From: Stagonosporopsis chrysanthemi
Lineage: Eukaryota; Ascomycota; Dothideomycetes; Pleosporales; Didymellaceae
Assembly: GCA_022560025.1 (NCBI GenBank)
Contig: JAFISE010000161.1
Span: 1 to 64,000 of the forward strand
Reading direction: 5' to 3'
DNA length: 64,000 nucleotides
Shown: in pieces, positions 10,461-19,049 of the stretch
Position numbering within the stretch: the first letter of the stretch is position 1
Layout: each line of letters begins with the position of its first letter
Notes under the pieces: model-generated
Seen by the model: the letters and a program-made list of their open reading frames with translations, nothing else
Databases searched by the model: none
What the model was told of the DNA's origin: nothing
Made by a program: the position numbers and the translations under genes

Positions 10461-11509
10461 ATGAGCAGCGACACACAAAGCTACGGGCTGCCCGCAGCCT
10501 TCAACACCATTGCACTATTTGGTGCGAGTGGACAGATTGGAGACCGCATTCTCTACGCCTTAGTCTCGAGTAAGCGGAAGAACTTCAAGATCATAGCCTT
10601 TGTACCGCCTGGATCCGAATCGCAAGTGTCGGAATCGATCACCATCAAGACAGTAGATCTGGAGAAGGCCACGCGTGAGCAACTAGCGCAGGATCTACAG
10701 GGTGTTGATGCGGTGGTTTCTGCAGTGAACGGCCCAGCTCTTCAAGCTCAGGCAATCATTCAAGATGCAGCAGCCGACGCAGGCGTGCATCGGTTCTACC
10801 CAAGCGAGTACGGCTTCCATCAAATCTACCGCAAACCCAACGATTCTATGGGATATGTCCATCCAGCATGGAACTCGAAAGCATTGTACGCCCCCTCCCC
10901 CAAATCAACCCCACATTTCTCACCCCCGGCGGAGCCAACGATCGCGCAATACTGCACTCAGCCGTGCGCTCCGGCAAAATGAGCTTTACCATGATCGGGT
11001 GCGGCGACTTTTACAACCAAGACCGCGAGCCCGTCTGGTGTCCATGGACGTAGTCCCCATCCGCCGTCTCCAAATACATGATCCACGTGATCGGCAACCC
11101 GGACGCAGAAGCCGACTACACGCACCTCGACGACCTTGCAGCGTTCCTTGTGGCCTCGCTCCTCGAGCCGGCAAAGAGTCACAACGCTTTCCTCAATGTC
11201 GTCAGCGACACCATCTCACACTCGGACATCGCGCGCCTGCTGCAGCAGTACTCGGGCACGGATGTCGAGCTGGATGTCATGCCCGAGGAGACAATGCATG
11301 AGATCTGGGACGATCCGGGGAAAGCGCCCAAAGAGCATACGCAGAGTGCGTTTCCAGTGGATTTCTGGTATTTGGTCAAAGGCACGCAGGGCAAGGGCGA
11401 GTTTGTGCGGCCGCAGAGTCAGATTCATAATGGGCTGTTTGAGAATGTGACGTACACGCCGTTTGAAAAGTATTTTAAGGCGCGGTTCGGGAGCGCGGGA
11501 GAGTTGTAG
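10461..11509 (+). pseudogene. NmrA-like/isoflavone-reductase-type oxidoreductase, disrupted
   Basis: The first ~140 codons encode a Rossmann start with GASGQIG and the family motif FYPSEYGFHQ, ending HPAWNSKA. The rest of the family continues in a different frame: ANDRAILHSAVRSGK, MSFTMIGCGDFYNQDREPVWCPWT, then HVIGNPDAEADYTHLDDLAAFLVASLLEP, to the TAG at 11507-11509. An intron is expected around 10887-10934 (donor GTACGC, acceptor GGAG), but its phases do not match by one base, so a 1-nt indel is likely. The second part also has an in-frame TAG at 11051-11053, after WCPWT, where intact relatives continue without interruption; CAG to TAG would explain it. The family comprises NAD(P)-binding reductases and regulators. 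The gene appears recently inactivated because conservation is otherwise good. A sequencing error could explain the indel but less easily the stop as well. Confidence 0.75.
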
Positions 11510-11797
11510 GAGTTGTGTTGCTTTGTGGCCATCATTGCGGACGATTGAGCGCATTTATGTTGTTGTGCGCACATCCACCTGAGATAAGAATACGAAAGCA
11601 CATGCGTAATCTCGGGGTTCTTGGACTTCAGCGTGTTGTACGTGCACATGAATCTGAGCAACGATTTAGAAAATCTTACGAATCCTTAGCGAGCTGGTGT
11701 GGTCGTGGTCGACCTTGCATAAATGTCTTCACAACAATCTCGAACTTGTACGCGCAAGCATCAATCTCCAACCACTACCATAGCCACAATCCCCTCC

Positions 11798-12853
11798 TCA
11801 AAACTTTGCAGTCATCTCCAGCCTCTTCTTCGCGTCCCTCCTCACCCCCTCCACAATCTCCCTCGCCCCCTCAACCCCCTTCACTAACCCCACCCCCGTC
11901 CCCGCCCAAATCGCCGCTCTCCCCTGTAACCCAGTCTTCCACCCCTCATCTTCCTCCGACAGCGCCTCATTATGCCTTCTCTGCACCTCCTGCAACTCCA
12001 CTCCCTCCAAATACTCTTCATAACTCTTCACCATCAACCCCCGCCCATCATACACCTGCGGCCACACATTGGGTCCCCGCAGTTGATCAAACAACCGACT
12101 CCGCACCGTAACCTGCCCGCCATCTACCGCCTCCACAACGCTAGCCTGCACCGCAGGATGGACCAGCGCTTCCCGCGCGGCCAAAAACCGAGTCCCTAGC
12201 ACCACTCCCTGCGCGCCCAGACACAGCGCGGCTGCGACCGCGCGCCCATTCGCAATTCCCCCGCTAGCAAGCAATGGCAACCCTCCAAACCCAGCCTCAG
12301 CCAGTGCGTCCGCGGCTTCGGGCAGCAGCGAGATGATCCCGGCGCCGCGCTCGTACCCATGCCCCCCTGCGTCGGCGCCCTGCAGACAGAGCGCGTTGGG
12401 GCGCGCTGTGCGCGCGATTTCCACCGCGTCGGCGACGCTGCCGGTTTGGATCCAGATTTGAGTGGAAGGGGAGGCGGCGCGGATAGCGCTTGTCCAGGTC
12501 GCGTAGTCCTCCAGCTCTTTGGCTGCGAAGAGCCAGACAACTGCGGGTTTGTATTCTTCTACCACCGGCAGCGCAGAGGTGAGGGGTAAGATGAAGGGGA
12601 GGAAGCCGATGCCGAGGGGCAGGAGGGTGGGCGATATGCTTGTGGGGAGTAAGGAGGGGTGGGCTGTTAAGGTCTCCTGGGCAATGCTCAGCTGGCGGCG
12701 TGTGATGGACATGTCGTTTTTCGAGCCGATTAGACCTAGGCCGCCGGAGAGAGAGACGGTTGCTGCCAGTAGGCCGCCAGCGTTGTCGGCCATTGGGGCG
12801 TTGATTATGAGGGGCGTGGTAGTCCAGGGAAGGGAGGAGGGTAGGGAGGACAT
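11798..12853 (-). CDS. Nitronate monooxygenase / 2-nitropropane dioxygenase family
   Basis: This single-exon gene encodes 351 aa from the ATG at 12853, a normal length for the family. An in-frame ATG at 12952 would add 33 residues rich in Ser, Arg and Tyr that could be a mitochondrial leader; I prefer the shorter form because the barrel begins at once (WTTTPLIINAPMADNAGG). The FMN-binding TIM barrel shows QGADAGGHGYE, with the phosphate-binding and catalytic His region, and LLASGGIANGRAVAAALCLGAQGVVLGTRF. These enzymes oxidise alkyl nitronates such as propionate-3-nitronate to carbonyl compounds and nitrite, protecting against nitro-toxins, and work with FMN. The 3' end converges on the broken NmrA-like gene with a 288 bp spacer. 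Confidence 0.92.
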   Translation of the reverse strand: MSSLPSSLPWTTTPLIINAPMADNAGGLLAATVSLSGGLGLIGSKNDMSITRRQLSIAQETLTAHPSLLPTSISPTLLPLGIGFLPFILPLTSALPVVEEYKPAVVWLFAAKELEDYATWTSAIRAASPSTQIWIQTGSVADAVEIARTARPNALCLQGADAGGHGYERGAGIISLLPEAADALAEAGFGGLPLLASGGIANGRAVAAALCLGAQGVVLGTRFLAAREALVHPAVQASVVEAVDGGQVTVRSRLFDQLRGPNVWPQVYDGRGLMVKSYEEYLEGVELQEVQRRHNEALSEEDEGWKTGLQGRAAIWAGTGVGLVKGVEGAREIVEGVRRDAKKRLEMTAKF

Positions 12854-14084
12854 AGCGGCGTAGTAGACTGTGTCAATGGCAGACGATAAAGCTGAAGGAG
12901 GGGTACTGGAATTGCTGTAATATCTTGCAGGAGATATACGGTGCTGTATCAAACGTTCATATACATGTTGGTGTTGTTAGAGCATGCTCAGGTGGGGTGC
13001 GCTACGTGTAATGTAAGCAGACACCAGTCTTACGTCTCACTGCACACCGCGAGGATTGGCAAGCATCGTGGTCGACCCTCCTCTCCTCTCCACTGGTCAG
13101 TACACTCGTGGCGTGCTTAGAAGAGCAAGCCGTCAATCCAGCCGTTCGTTGAATGAAGAGTGCACGTTTCGCCGGCGTCCAATCTCCACTGAGGTGCAGT
13201 CATCGACAGTGAGGGGTACCTTACCTAGTAGGGTAATTACCACGCATTCGGTCAACAAATGTTTTGAGGACTGGAAATCAAAGTCATGGTTGATGCTACG
13301 AAAGAATACAAAAGTGCTTTTGCGTTCTTGTATCAGTTGAAGTCTTTTGCAAACTGTAGGGATGTCTTGCGAAACAGTGTGAACTTCGCAGTATTCAAAT
13401 TGGCCTCTTGTGGTTCATAGACCACTGCCACTATTATAACGTGCTTTTCATATTTCTGCAAGCTTGAAGGGTAACATTGTTGCCGGGCGTCGCATGAACC
13501 TGGAACGAAGCATGGAGCAAACCCACTACCGTTATGGAGAGCTGCGGTGGACAGGTGCGAAGGGACAGGAAATGAGAACGCTCGCATCAGCAGCCAAGCC
13601 GGAGGTATGGAAAGCAACTGCGCCGCAGCTACTGTGTACATACCGAGTATGCGACCTGCGAGTTTTTTGCGCGCCCTCTACGAGCCTCTGCTGCAGGCAG
13701 GTCGTGCAGTGGATGCCGAGTTGTAGACGTGGTTGTGGTGTTCGTGGAAATCGCTCGCTCACCAAAATGGTGCTGCGCCTGTAGCCCCCATAACAGTCTA
13801 TCACGTAACTACAAAAGTTTGCACAACGCATCCTTAGGCCACCCTGCACCAGGCAACAAAATTGCAGCCTCTTGCTCTCTGCCTGGACGCACTTACAGCT
13901 GCTGCATCGTTCCACACAACCAAAACGAGTGGACGGCTCGTGCACACTAGCGTCGAGCTAGTGCGCACAGACACGAACACCAAACCCGATCCAAGTCCCA
14001 CCATCCCCCTTTCTCCCTTCCCCCCTCAGGAGCCGCAAGCGGGATTGCAAAAAGAGCAAGAGGAATCGAGTCGCAAAAAGAGAA
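12854..14084. other. Intergenic, no recognisable gene
   Basis: The left end is the promoter of the nitronate monooxygenase gene. No other coding signature was seen; the right end borders the tRNA-Val terminator. Confidence 0.4.
14075..14079 (-). terminator. Pol III terminator of tRNA-Val
   Basis: Five T residues (minus strand) start 6 nt after the tRNA 3' end, supporting transcription by RNA polymerase III. Confidence 0.65.
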
Positions 14085-14221
14085 TGATTCACGCGAGGTT
14101 CGAACTCGCGACCTTTCGCGGTCAACACTGTGAAATGTGAGGCGAACGTGATAACTGAAACTGTTAGATGATGTTGGTGGAAATGTGGAGGAATTTGCTT
14201 ACCCAACTACACCAGCGAACC
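14085..14221 (-). tRNA. tRNA-Val(CAC) with a D-loop spliceosomal-type intron and an anticodon-loop intron
   Basis: The minus strand carries a 137-nt tRNA gene. The 5' part (14221-14203) has acceptor GGTTCGC and the A box TGGTGTAGTTGG up to G19. A 48-nt insertion follows (14202-14155), then TTATCACG, anticodon stem TTCGC, loop CT-CAC-A, a 15-nt intron (14135-14121), C, GCGAA, variable AGGTC, T arm GCGAG-TTCGAAC-CTCGC, acceptor GTGAATC and discriminator A. Removing both insertions gives a 74-nt tRNA with a 7-bp acceptor, a 3-bp D stem, a 5-bp anticodon stem and a 5-bp T stem; its D arm matches ordinary fungal tRNA-Val. Without removal of the D-loop insertion the molecule cannot fold normally. 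Standard covariance scans may miss this gene. The alternative is a tRNA pseudogene with an insertion, but every other part is intact. Confidence 0.85.
14155..14202 (-). other. 48-nt spliceosomal-type intron inside the tRNA-Val D-loop
   Basis: The insertion begins GTAAGC, has CTAAC 13 nt from its end and finishes TTTCAG. Its length and signals match introns of protein genes in this window, such as the 48-nt intron of the Bax-inhibitor gene. It sits between G19 and position 20, right after the A box. Confidence 0.75.
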
Positions 14222-15653
14222 ATGTTTGGTTTATTTGATGGAAGTAAGAGCCTAGCATTGATATATATCCACAATTGGCTGCAGGGTTACGCACGGCCAT
14301 GAACATCAAGACCAGACTTCACAGTGTTCGAATGGGGAGGTGTGCATTAGTCCCTTTTCAAGTTGCCATCTCGAGTCAGGCAATCGGTAAAGCAACAGCA
14401 CCCACGTAGAAGAGACATGCGTCGAAGCTTCGCACTTTGAACCATTGTGTCTGGAACAGGCACCTTAAATATGGGTGCTTGCAGAAATATATACAGACCC
14501 ATCTTCGTCTGGTAGACCACGTTCAGGACTGCTCCTGATTGGGCGGCCACCCTAGTCAACCAATCACAAGCAACTTACAGCCTAGCGTACCGGATTTTGG
14601 GGGGTCCATGCATTTCTGCAGGCATCTCGGCGGTTGGATAGACGCGGTAAATTGGGATGGCAGCAGTGATTATATACGGTTAAGTGCGATTGGATATGAT
14701 AGCTAGGTGGTCTTCAAGTCTCAGTCAAACCTACCGTATGTACACATGCAGGACTGCACCTACATGGTCAAGTTCCTGCTCCGAACATTAGCAGTTTGCA
14801 GTGAGTACGAGACGGCGGTGGGCAAGCCCGAATCAGCTTCCTTTGCAACATGCACTCCTGCATCAGTGCTCTGTCAGATAGAAAGAAACGCTTCTTGGTC
14901 TTCTTTGACCAAATCCTTTACGGCGTTCATATGGTGCAACGCTACCTGCCCTGCGAACCTAGTGAGCGTACAAATCAGATCTCTAACTGGTCATCACGAA
15001 AGCAGATGTCGTGGTGTTAGTAGTAAGAACCTGTGGTACCAGCGCACGATGCATGTACAAAACTATGCTCGCTACAAGAACCTGTTGAGCACCATCATTC
15101 CAGGGGTGAGGACATCTCGCTACACGTTCAGAGGATTTTTTTACATGAGGCGAGGGATTCAGCATTTATCGTCGACTTTTGATTTTAAGTTCCATAAGCT
15201 ACGGCCTCCTCAGTGGCCTTTCCGATACCCCGACTTGATACGGTGCCTATCCTCAGGCGCACACCGTACCTGCTGCTCGTGCATCAGATCATCGTGGGGC
15301 GCCTCCGTCCAGCCGATCTAGATTCCTGCCCTTGAACTGCTGCGTGGTCGATCTGCCCGTCTTGTGAGACTCGCTGATGCTAAGACTGTCCTTGCGACTT
15401 TGTTTGGAGTGGTATGATCAGCTATAGGAAGAATAGTCGGATACGCTCCAAGGTCGTAAATGGTCGGGCCTGCATCCTTGCGCCATGTCGATGTCGTCCG
15501 CAGTGAAGTCTGACGTGGAATCGTGCCGTGCTGGTGATGAGACTTGAAGACGACGCTGTGGTCTTGAACACGCATAACCATATCAGCGACGGCAAAGATT
15601 TCCAGTGTTCTTGCTACCGCGCTAGCTCATATGTTAAGGATATACAACCTCTT
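14222..15653. other. Intergenic, no recognisable gene
   Basis: A 204-codon plus-strand open frame at 14707-15321 has no recognisable motif and a composition unlike the neighbouring genes. I regard the stretch as non-coding. Confidence 0.45.
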
Positions 15654-16646
15654 TCAAGGAGATCGCTCACGGTATGGCGACGGTGACCGTTCTGACTTTC
15701 GCTTCCTGTCATCTCCACCGGCCGAGCTGTGGCGACGCCTTCGTTGATCGCGGTCTTTACCGCGACCGTCACTGCTGCCGTCACGCCTGTCTCGGCTTCG
15801 ATCACGGCGGCGGCGCCCGTCTCTGTCCTCCGAGTCGTCTCTATGCTTGGACTTGCGGTGGCGATCTTCATCCTCAGACGCCCTGTCGTGGCTCCTGCTA
15901 CGGCGGTCGTTACGTCGCGAATGGTGATGATGACGGTCGTCGTCCTTGACGTCCTTAATCTTCTTCCTGTCACGGTCTCGGTGATGGTCCCTTGAGCCAT
16001 CTCTGCGGTGGCGTCTCTCATGCTTGCTCTTCCGTTCCTTCTCCTTGCGCATCTTGCGTTTCAGCCTACTGACAGCCTCGTCCACCTTCTCCTGCTGCTG
16101 CTTGATCATGGAGTCGCGCATAGGGTCGTCAAGATCCAGCTTCTCCGTCAGGCGCTCGAGCTCAATCTCTTCCGGTAGCAGTGGGCGGTCGTCTTCAGAG
16201 TCGGTCTCTTCACTCCTCCTTCGCTTGCGCCGGCCGCCGTCCGAGTCGTTTCCGGCGTCCATGTCCACATCGCCCATGGTGTTGTCTCTCATATCCTCGT
16301 CGTCTCTGGGCTTGTAGCGCGCGTGGTCCACCCTGATGACTCGGTCCATAATGGTCGCGCCGCCCAGATTGTCCACGGCCAGATCGCAGCTCCTCTGATC
16401 CTCATACTTGATCCAGGCAAACCCGCGCGATTTTCCCGTCTCTTTGTCGCGCGCCAGCTTCACCCACACAGGCTCGCCATACTGTGAAAAGATGGTGATG
16501 ATGTCACCCTCAGAGAGCTCGAATGCTAGGCCGCCGATGTAGACGAAGGCCGTGTCGCGGTAGTCGGTGTGCCAGGAGCCCTCTGGATTGATGCCGGCCT
16601 CGAGCTCGCGCTTATTCAGTTGCTGGATCGCGCGCACCGAATTCAT
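15654..16646 (-). CDS. ist3: Ist3/Snu17-type RRM protein (RES complex, U2 snRNP-associated)
   Basis: This single-exon gene encodes 330 aa. The N-terminus (MNSVRAIQQLNKRELEAG, then SWHTDYRDTAFVYIGGL) is diagnostic for Ist3/Snu17 and its animal homologue RBMX2. One RRM spans residues ~32-110, with RNP2 VYIGGL and RNP1 RGFAWIKY, followed by RVDHARYKP, the segment that contacts partners in the RES complex. The C-terminal ~200 residues are a highly charged tail rich in Arg-Asp, Arg-Ser and His. The RES complex (Ist3-Bud13-Pml1) acts in pre-mRNA splicing and nuclear retention in the activated spliceosome. The start at 16646 was chosen because the conserved N-terminus begins there; the frame happens to stay open for another 132 codons upstream. 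It is divergent from the dynein gene, with 286 bp between start codons. Confidence 0.93.
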   Translation of the reverse strand: MNSVRAIQQLNKRELEAGINPEGSWHTDYRDTAFVYIGGLAFELSEGDIITIFSQYGEPVWVKLARDKETGKSRGFAWIKYEDQRSCDLAVDNLGGATIMDRVIRVDHARYKPRDDEDMRDNTMGDVDMDAGNDSDGGRRKRRRSEETDSEDDRPLLPEEIELERLTEKLDLDDPMRDSMIKQQQEKVDEAVSRLKRKMRKEKERKSKHERRHRRDGSRDHHRDRDRKKIKDVKDDDRHHHHSRRNDRRSRSHDRASEDEDRHRKSKHRDDSEDRDGRRRRDRSRDRRDGSSDGRGKDRDQRRRRHSSAGGDDRKRKSERSPSPYRERSP

Positions 16647-16932
16647 TGTTGTAGCCTGAGGCGTGAACTGGATGCGCGTCTGCGTTCGTGAACTTTTGTG
16701 CTTGGCAAGATGCAAGTCGCGGGACCCCTGCAGAAAAGGTGCGGAAGGTGCGACCAACAAAGAGCTGCCAAACACATCCACAACACCCCACATTGTCCTC
16801 GACAGCCCGCCGCACCGCCTCCTGCCCTGCAATTGCGTTGTTTGTCTGGTCGCACCAAACCAAACATTCAGCAACCGCAGCATACATACACAACGCCGCA
16901 CACGCGTCTCCACACCACCTCCGGCCTCCGCA
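16647..16932. promoter_or_regulatory. Shared divergent promoter of ist3 and the dynein light intermediate chain gene
   Basis: The start codons of the two opposed genes are only 286 bp apart, so both promoters must fit here. No TATA box is obvious. The inference rests on layout alone. Confidence 0.6.
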
Positions 16933-18626
16933 ATGGCCAGCGCGCGTCGAACCTCGGGGTTCCCCACGCGTGCACCGGGCCACGACCGCCCCAGCAGCAG
17001 AGACACAGACAAGGAGGAGATATGGAAGCCCATGCTGGACAAGTTCTCGAGCGGGAAGCGACTGCCCGAAAAGAGCTTGCTTGTGCTAGGTGCGCTGGCC
17101 TCAACGAGACGCAGCGGTGAGGGCTAACACGGAGATTAGGTGGAACTCCAGACACACAACGAGACTTTCTAGAGTCTGTTTCGACAGACGGCCCAAGTGG
17201 ACGGCGGCAGCAAGATCGGGGGAAGAAACCGCCCATCGCCAACCAGTTCGCCTTGGGATACACTTACCAGGATGTGCTCGACACTGACCATGAAGGTGAG
17301 CACCGCCGCTCCCTTGGTAGAGCTGGCACGCTGACATGTACAGACACCCTCGCCCGACTCTCGCTGTACCTCCTCGCCAACCCCTCCCCGTCGTTCACGC
17401 CCCTCATCAAGCCCTACCTGAACCCGCGTACCATCCCAAACATGCTGGTGGTCATCTTGCTGGACTGGAACCATCCTTGGTTATGGATACGGCAGCTGCG
17501 AGACTGGATAAGAGTGCTGCGCACGCTGATTGTGTCACTCGATGACGCCTCGAAAGATGCGCTGCAAGACAATATTGCAATACTGCAGGACAAGGGGCGC
17601 ACTCTGGGTGGAGAGGGCAGCACGTCCATGGAGAACGTCAAGATGCCGCGTGGACCTGGAGAGTGGGATGAGGAGCTAGGGCTGCCACTCTGCGTGGTGT
17701 GTCAGAATGCTGACAAGATTGAATCGTTAGAGAAGGAGCGCGGGTGGAAAGAGGAGGAGTTCGACTTCATTCTGCAGTATCTGCGCACCATTCTGCTGAA
17801 ACACGGCGGCAGCCTGATCTACACCATGCCCTCTGCGCCTGGCTCGCTGCAGACACTCATACACTCGACGTTAGGCATCAAGTCTCTCCTGAAGCAGGAG
17901 CAGCTCAGACACAACGTCACAGATCGCGATCGCGTGCTAGTGCCACCGAACTGGGATTCCTGGGCCAAGATCAGGATATTGCGGGGCAACTTTGAAGTAG
18001 AGGAAGTCAGTCAGAAGTGGAGCGTCGATATCGACCTGCCTCAGGGGCCAGCTCAGCCTAACGGTCATGCAGAGGTGGACGGCGAAGAGGCGCAAACTCT
18101 CAAGGGCACAACATCACCGCCCAGTGAAGAGGGCGATACCGACTCAGCAACCGCCATCTACGAGAAGGAGATCAGGAACCCCGAGTCCGATTTCTCACTG
18201 ACCGCCATCTCAAAACAAGGCAATGGCATCGAAGTCACAAGCATGGACCCGCAGGTCTTCCTCACAGAGCAAGTGCATGTGCTCGACCAGCTGCGGCAAG
18301 AAGACGATAAAGAAGCACAACTCAAGCAAGCGCGCAAGGAGGCTGATCCATCAGCAAGAAACTGGACTGCAGCTGCGATCAGCGGCGACGATGCATCTGG
18401 AGTCGTCGAAGAGCATATTGGACCCGTGCAGTTCAACATGGGTGGTATTCACGTCAACGCCGACGAGATGGTGAAGAGACTGCAAGACCGCGAAGCAAAT
18501 CGCAGCAACGAACCAAAAGCATCCACGCCAGATGCCTCCGATCCCGCCATGAGCAACGACAAGCTCATGTCCTTCTTCTCCGGCCTCATCAACAAGGGTG
18601 CAAACAGCCCCGCGCGAGGCTCGTAG
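16933..18626 (+). CDS. Cytoplasmic dynein light intermediate chain
   Basis: Three exons (16933-17089, 17140-17295, 17344-18626) encode 531 aa. The introns are 50 nt (GTGCGC, CTAAC branch, TTAG) and 48 nt (GTGAGC, ACAG). The Ras-like fold region begins with SLLVLGGTPDTQRDFLES, the position of a P-loop; here it lacks the Lys-Thr of a canonical nucleotide-binding site, as in other fungal members. Conserved blocks include FALGYTYQDVLDTDHE, LARLSLYLL, VVILLDWNHPWLWIRQLR and ILLKHGGSLIYTMPS. The C-terminal ~180 residues are low-complexity with PVQFNMGGIHVNADEMVKRLQDRE, the adaptor-binding region. The protein is a subunit of the dynein-1 motor and links the heavy chain to cargo adaptors for nuclear and endosome transport along microtubules. 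Confidence 0.93.
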
Positions 18627-19049
18627 GCGGGCCTTTCCACGTCATTTATCATGTTTGGTTTTGTTGCATGGTACGGATGTCTTGTCTACATGGTTATATA
18701 CCCACAGCGTAGTCTGCCTTGCAATCGCATCCGTCATTTTCGACTTCTCTTCTCCGCCTTGAACACGAAGGTTTGCTCGCTGTGTTGCAGACAATTCCTG
18801 CATTTGGACGCGTCAGTTTGTGTGCAACCGTTGCAATGTGCACTAAACTGCGGATGTCGAGCCGTAGGCGAGCTCACGCCTCTTGCATGGGTCAGCATCG
18901 CAACCCGTGGGGGCTGAAATTTCACACAGCCTCAATGCCTGGCGCATCACGTCAAGGTTTTCATGCGACCAGACCTCCTTCTTTCCTCAAGCTATCTCCA
19001 TTTCACCTCTTCACTGCTGTCCTCAGTGCTGTTGTGCCGTTGGCTCGCC
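18627..19049. other. Intergenic, no gene seen
   Basis: This is the 3' region of the dynein gene and the upstream region of the STAND-N-domain gene. Confidence 0.4.

Noticed and set aside
15654..17042. Longer 462-codon version of Ist3
   Set aside because: The conserved Ist3 N-terminus begins at 16646; the upstream part overlaps the divergent dynein gene and has no family similarity.
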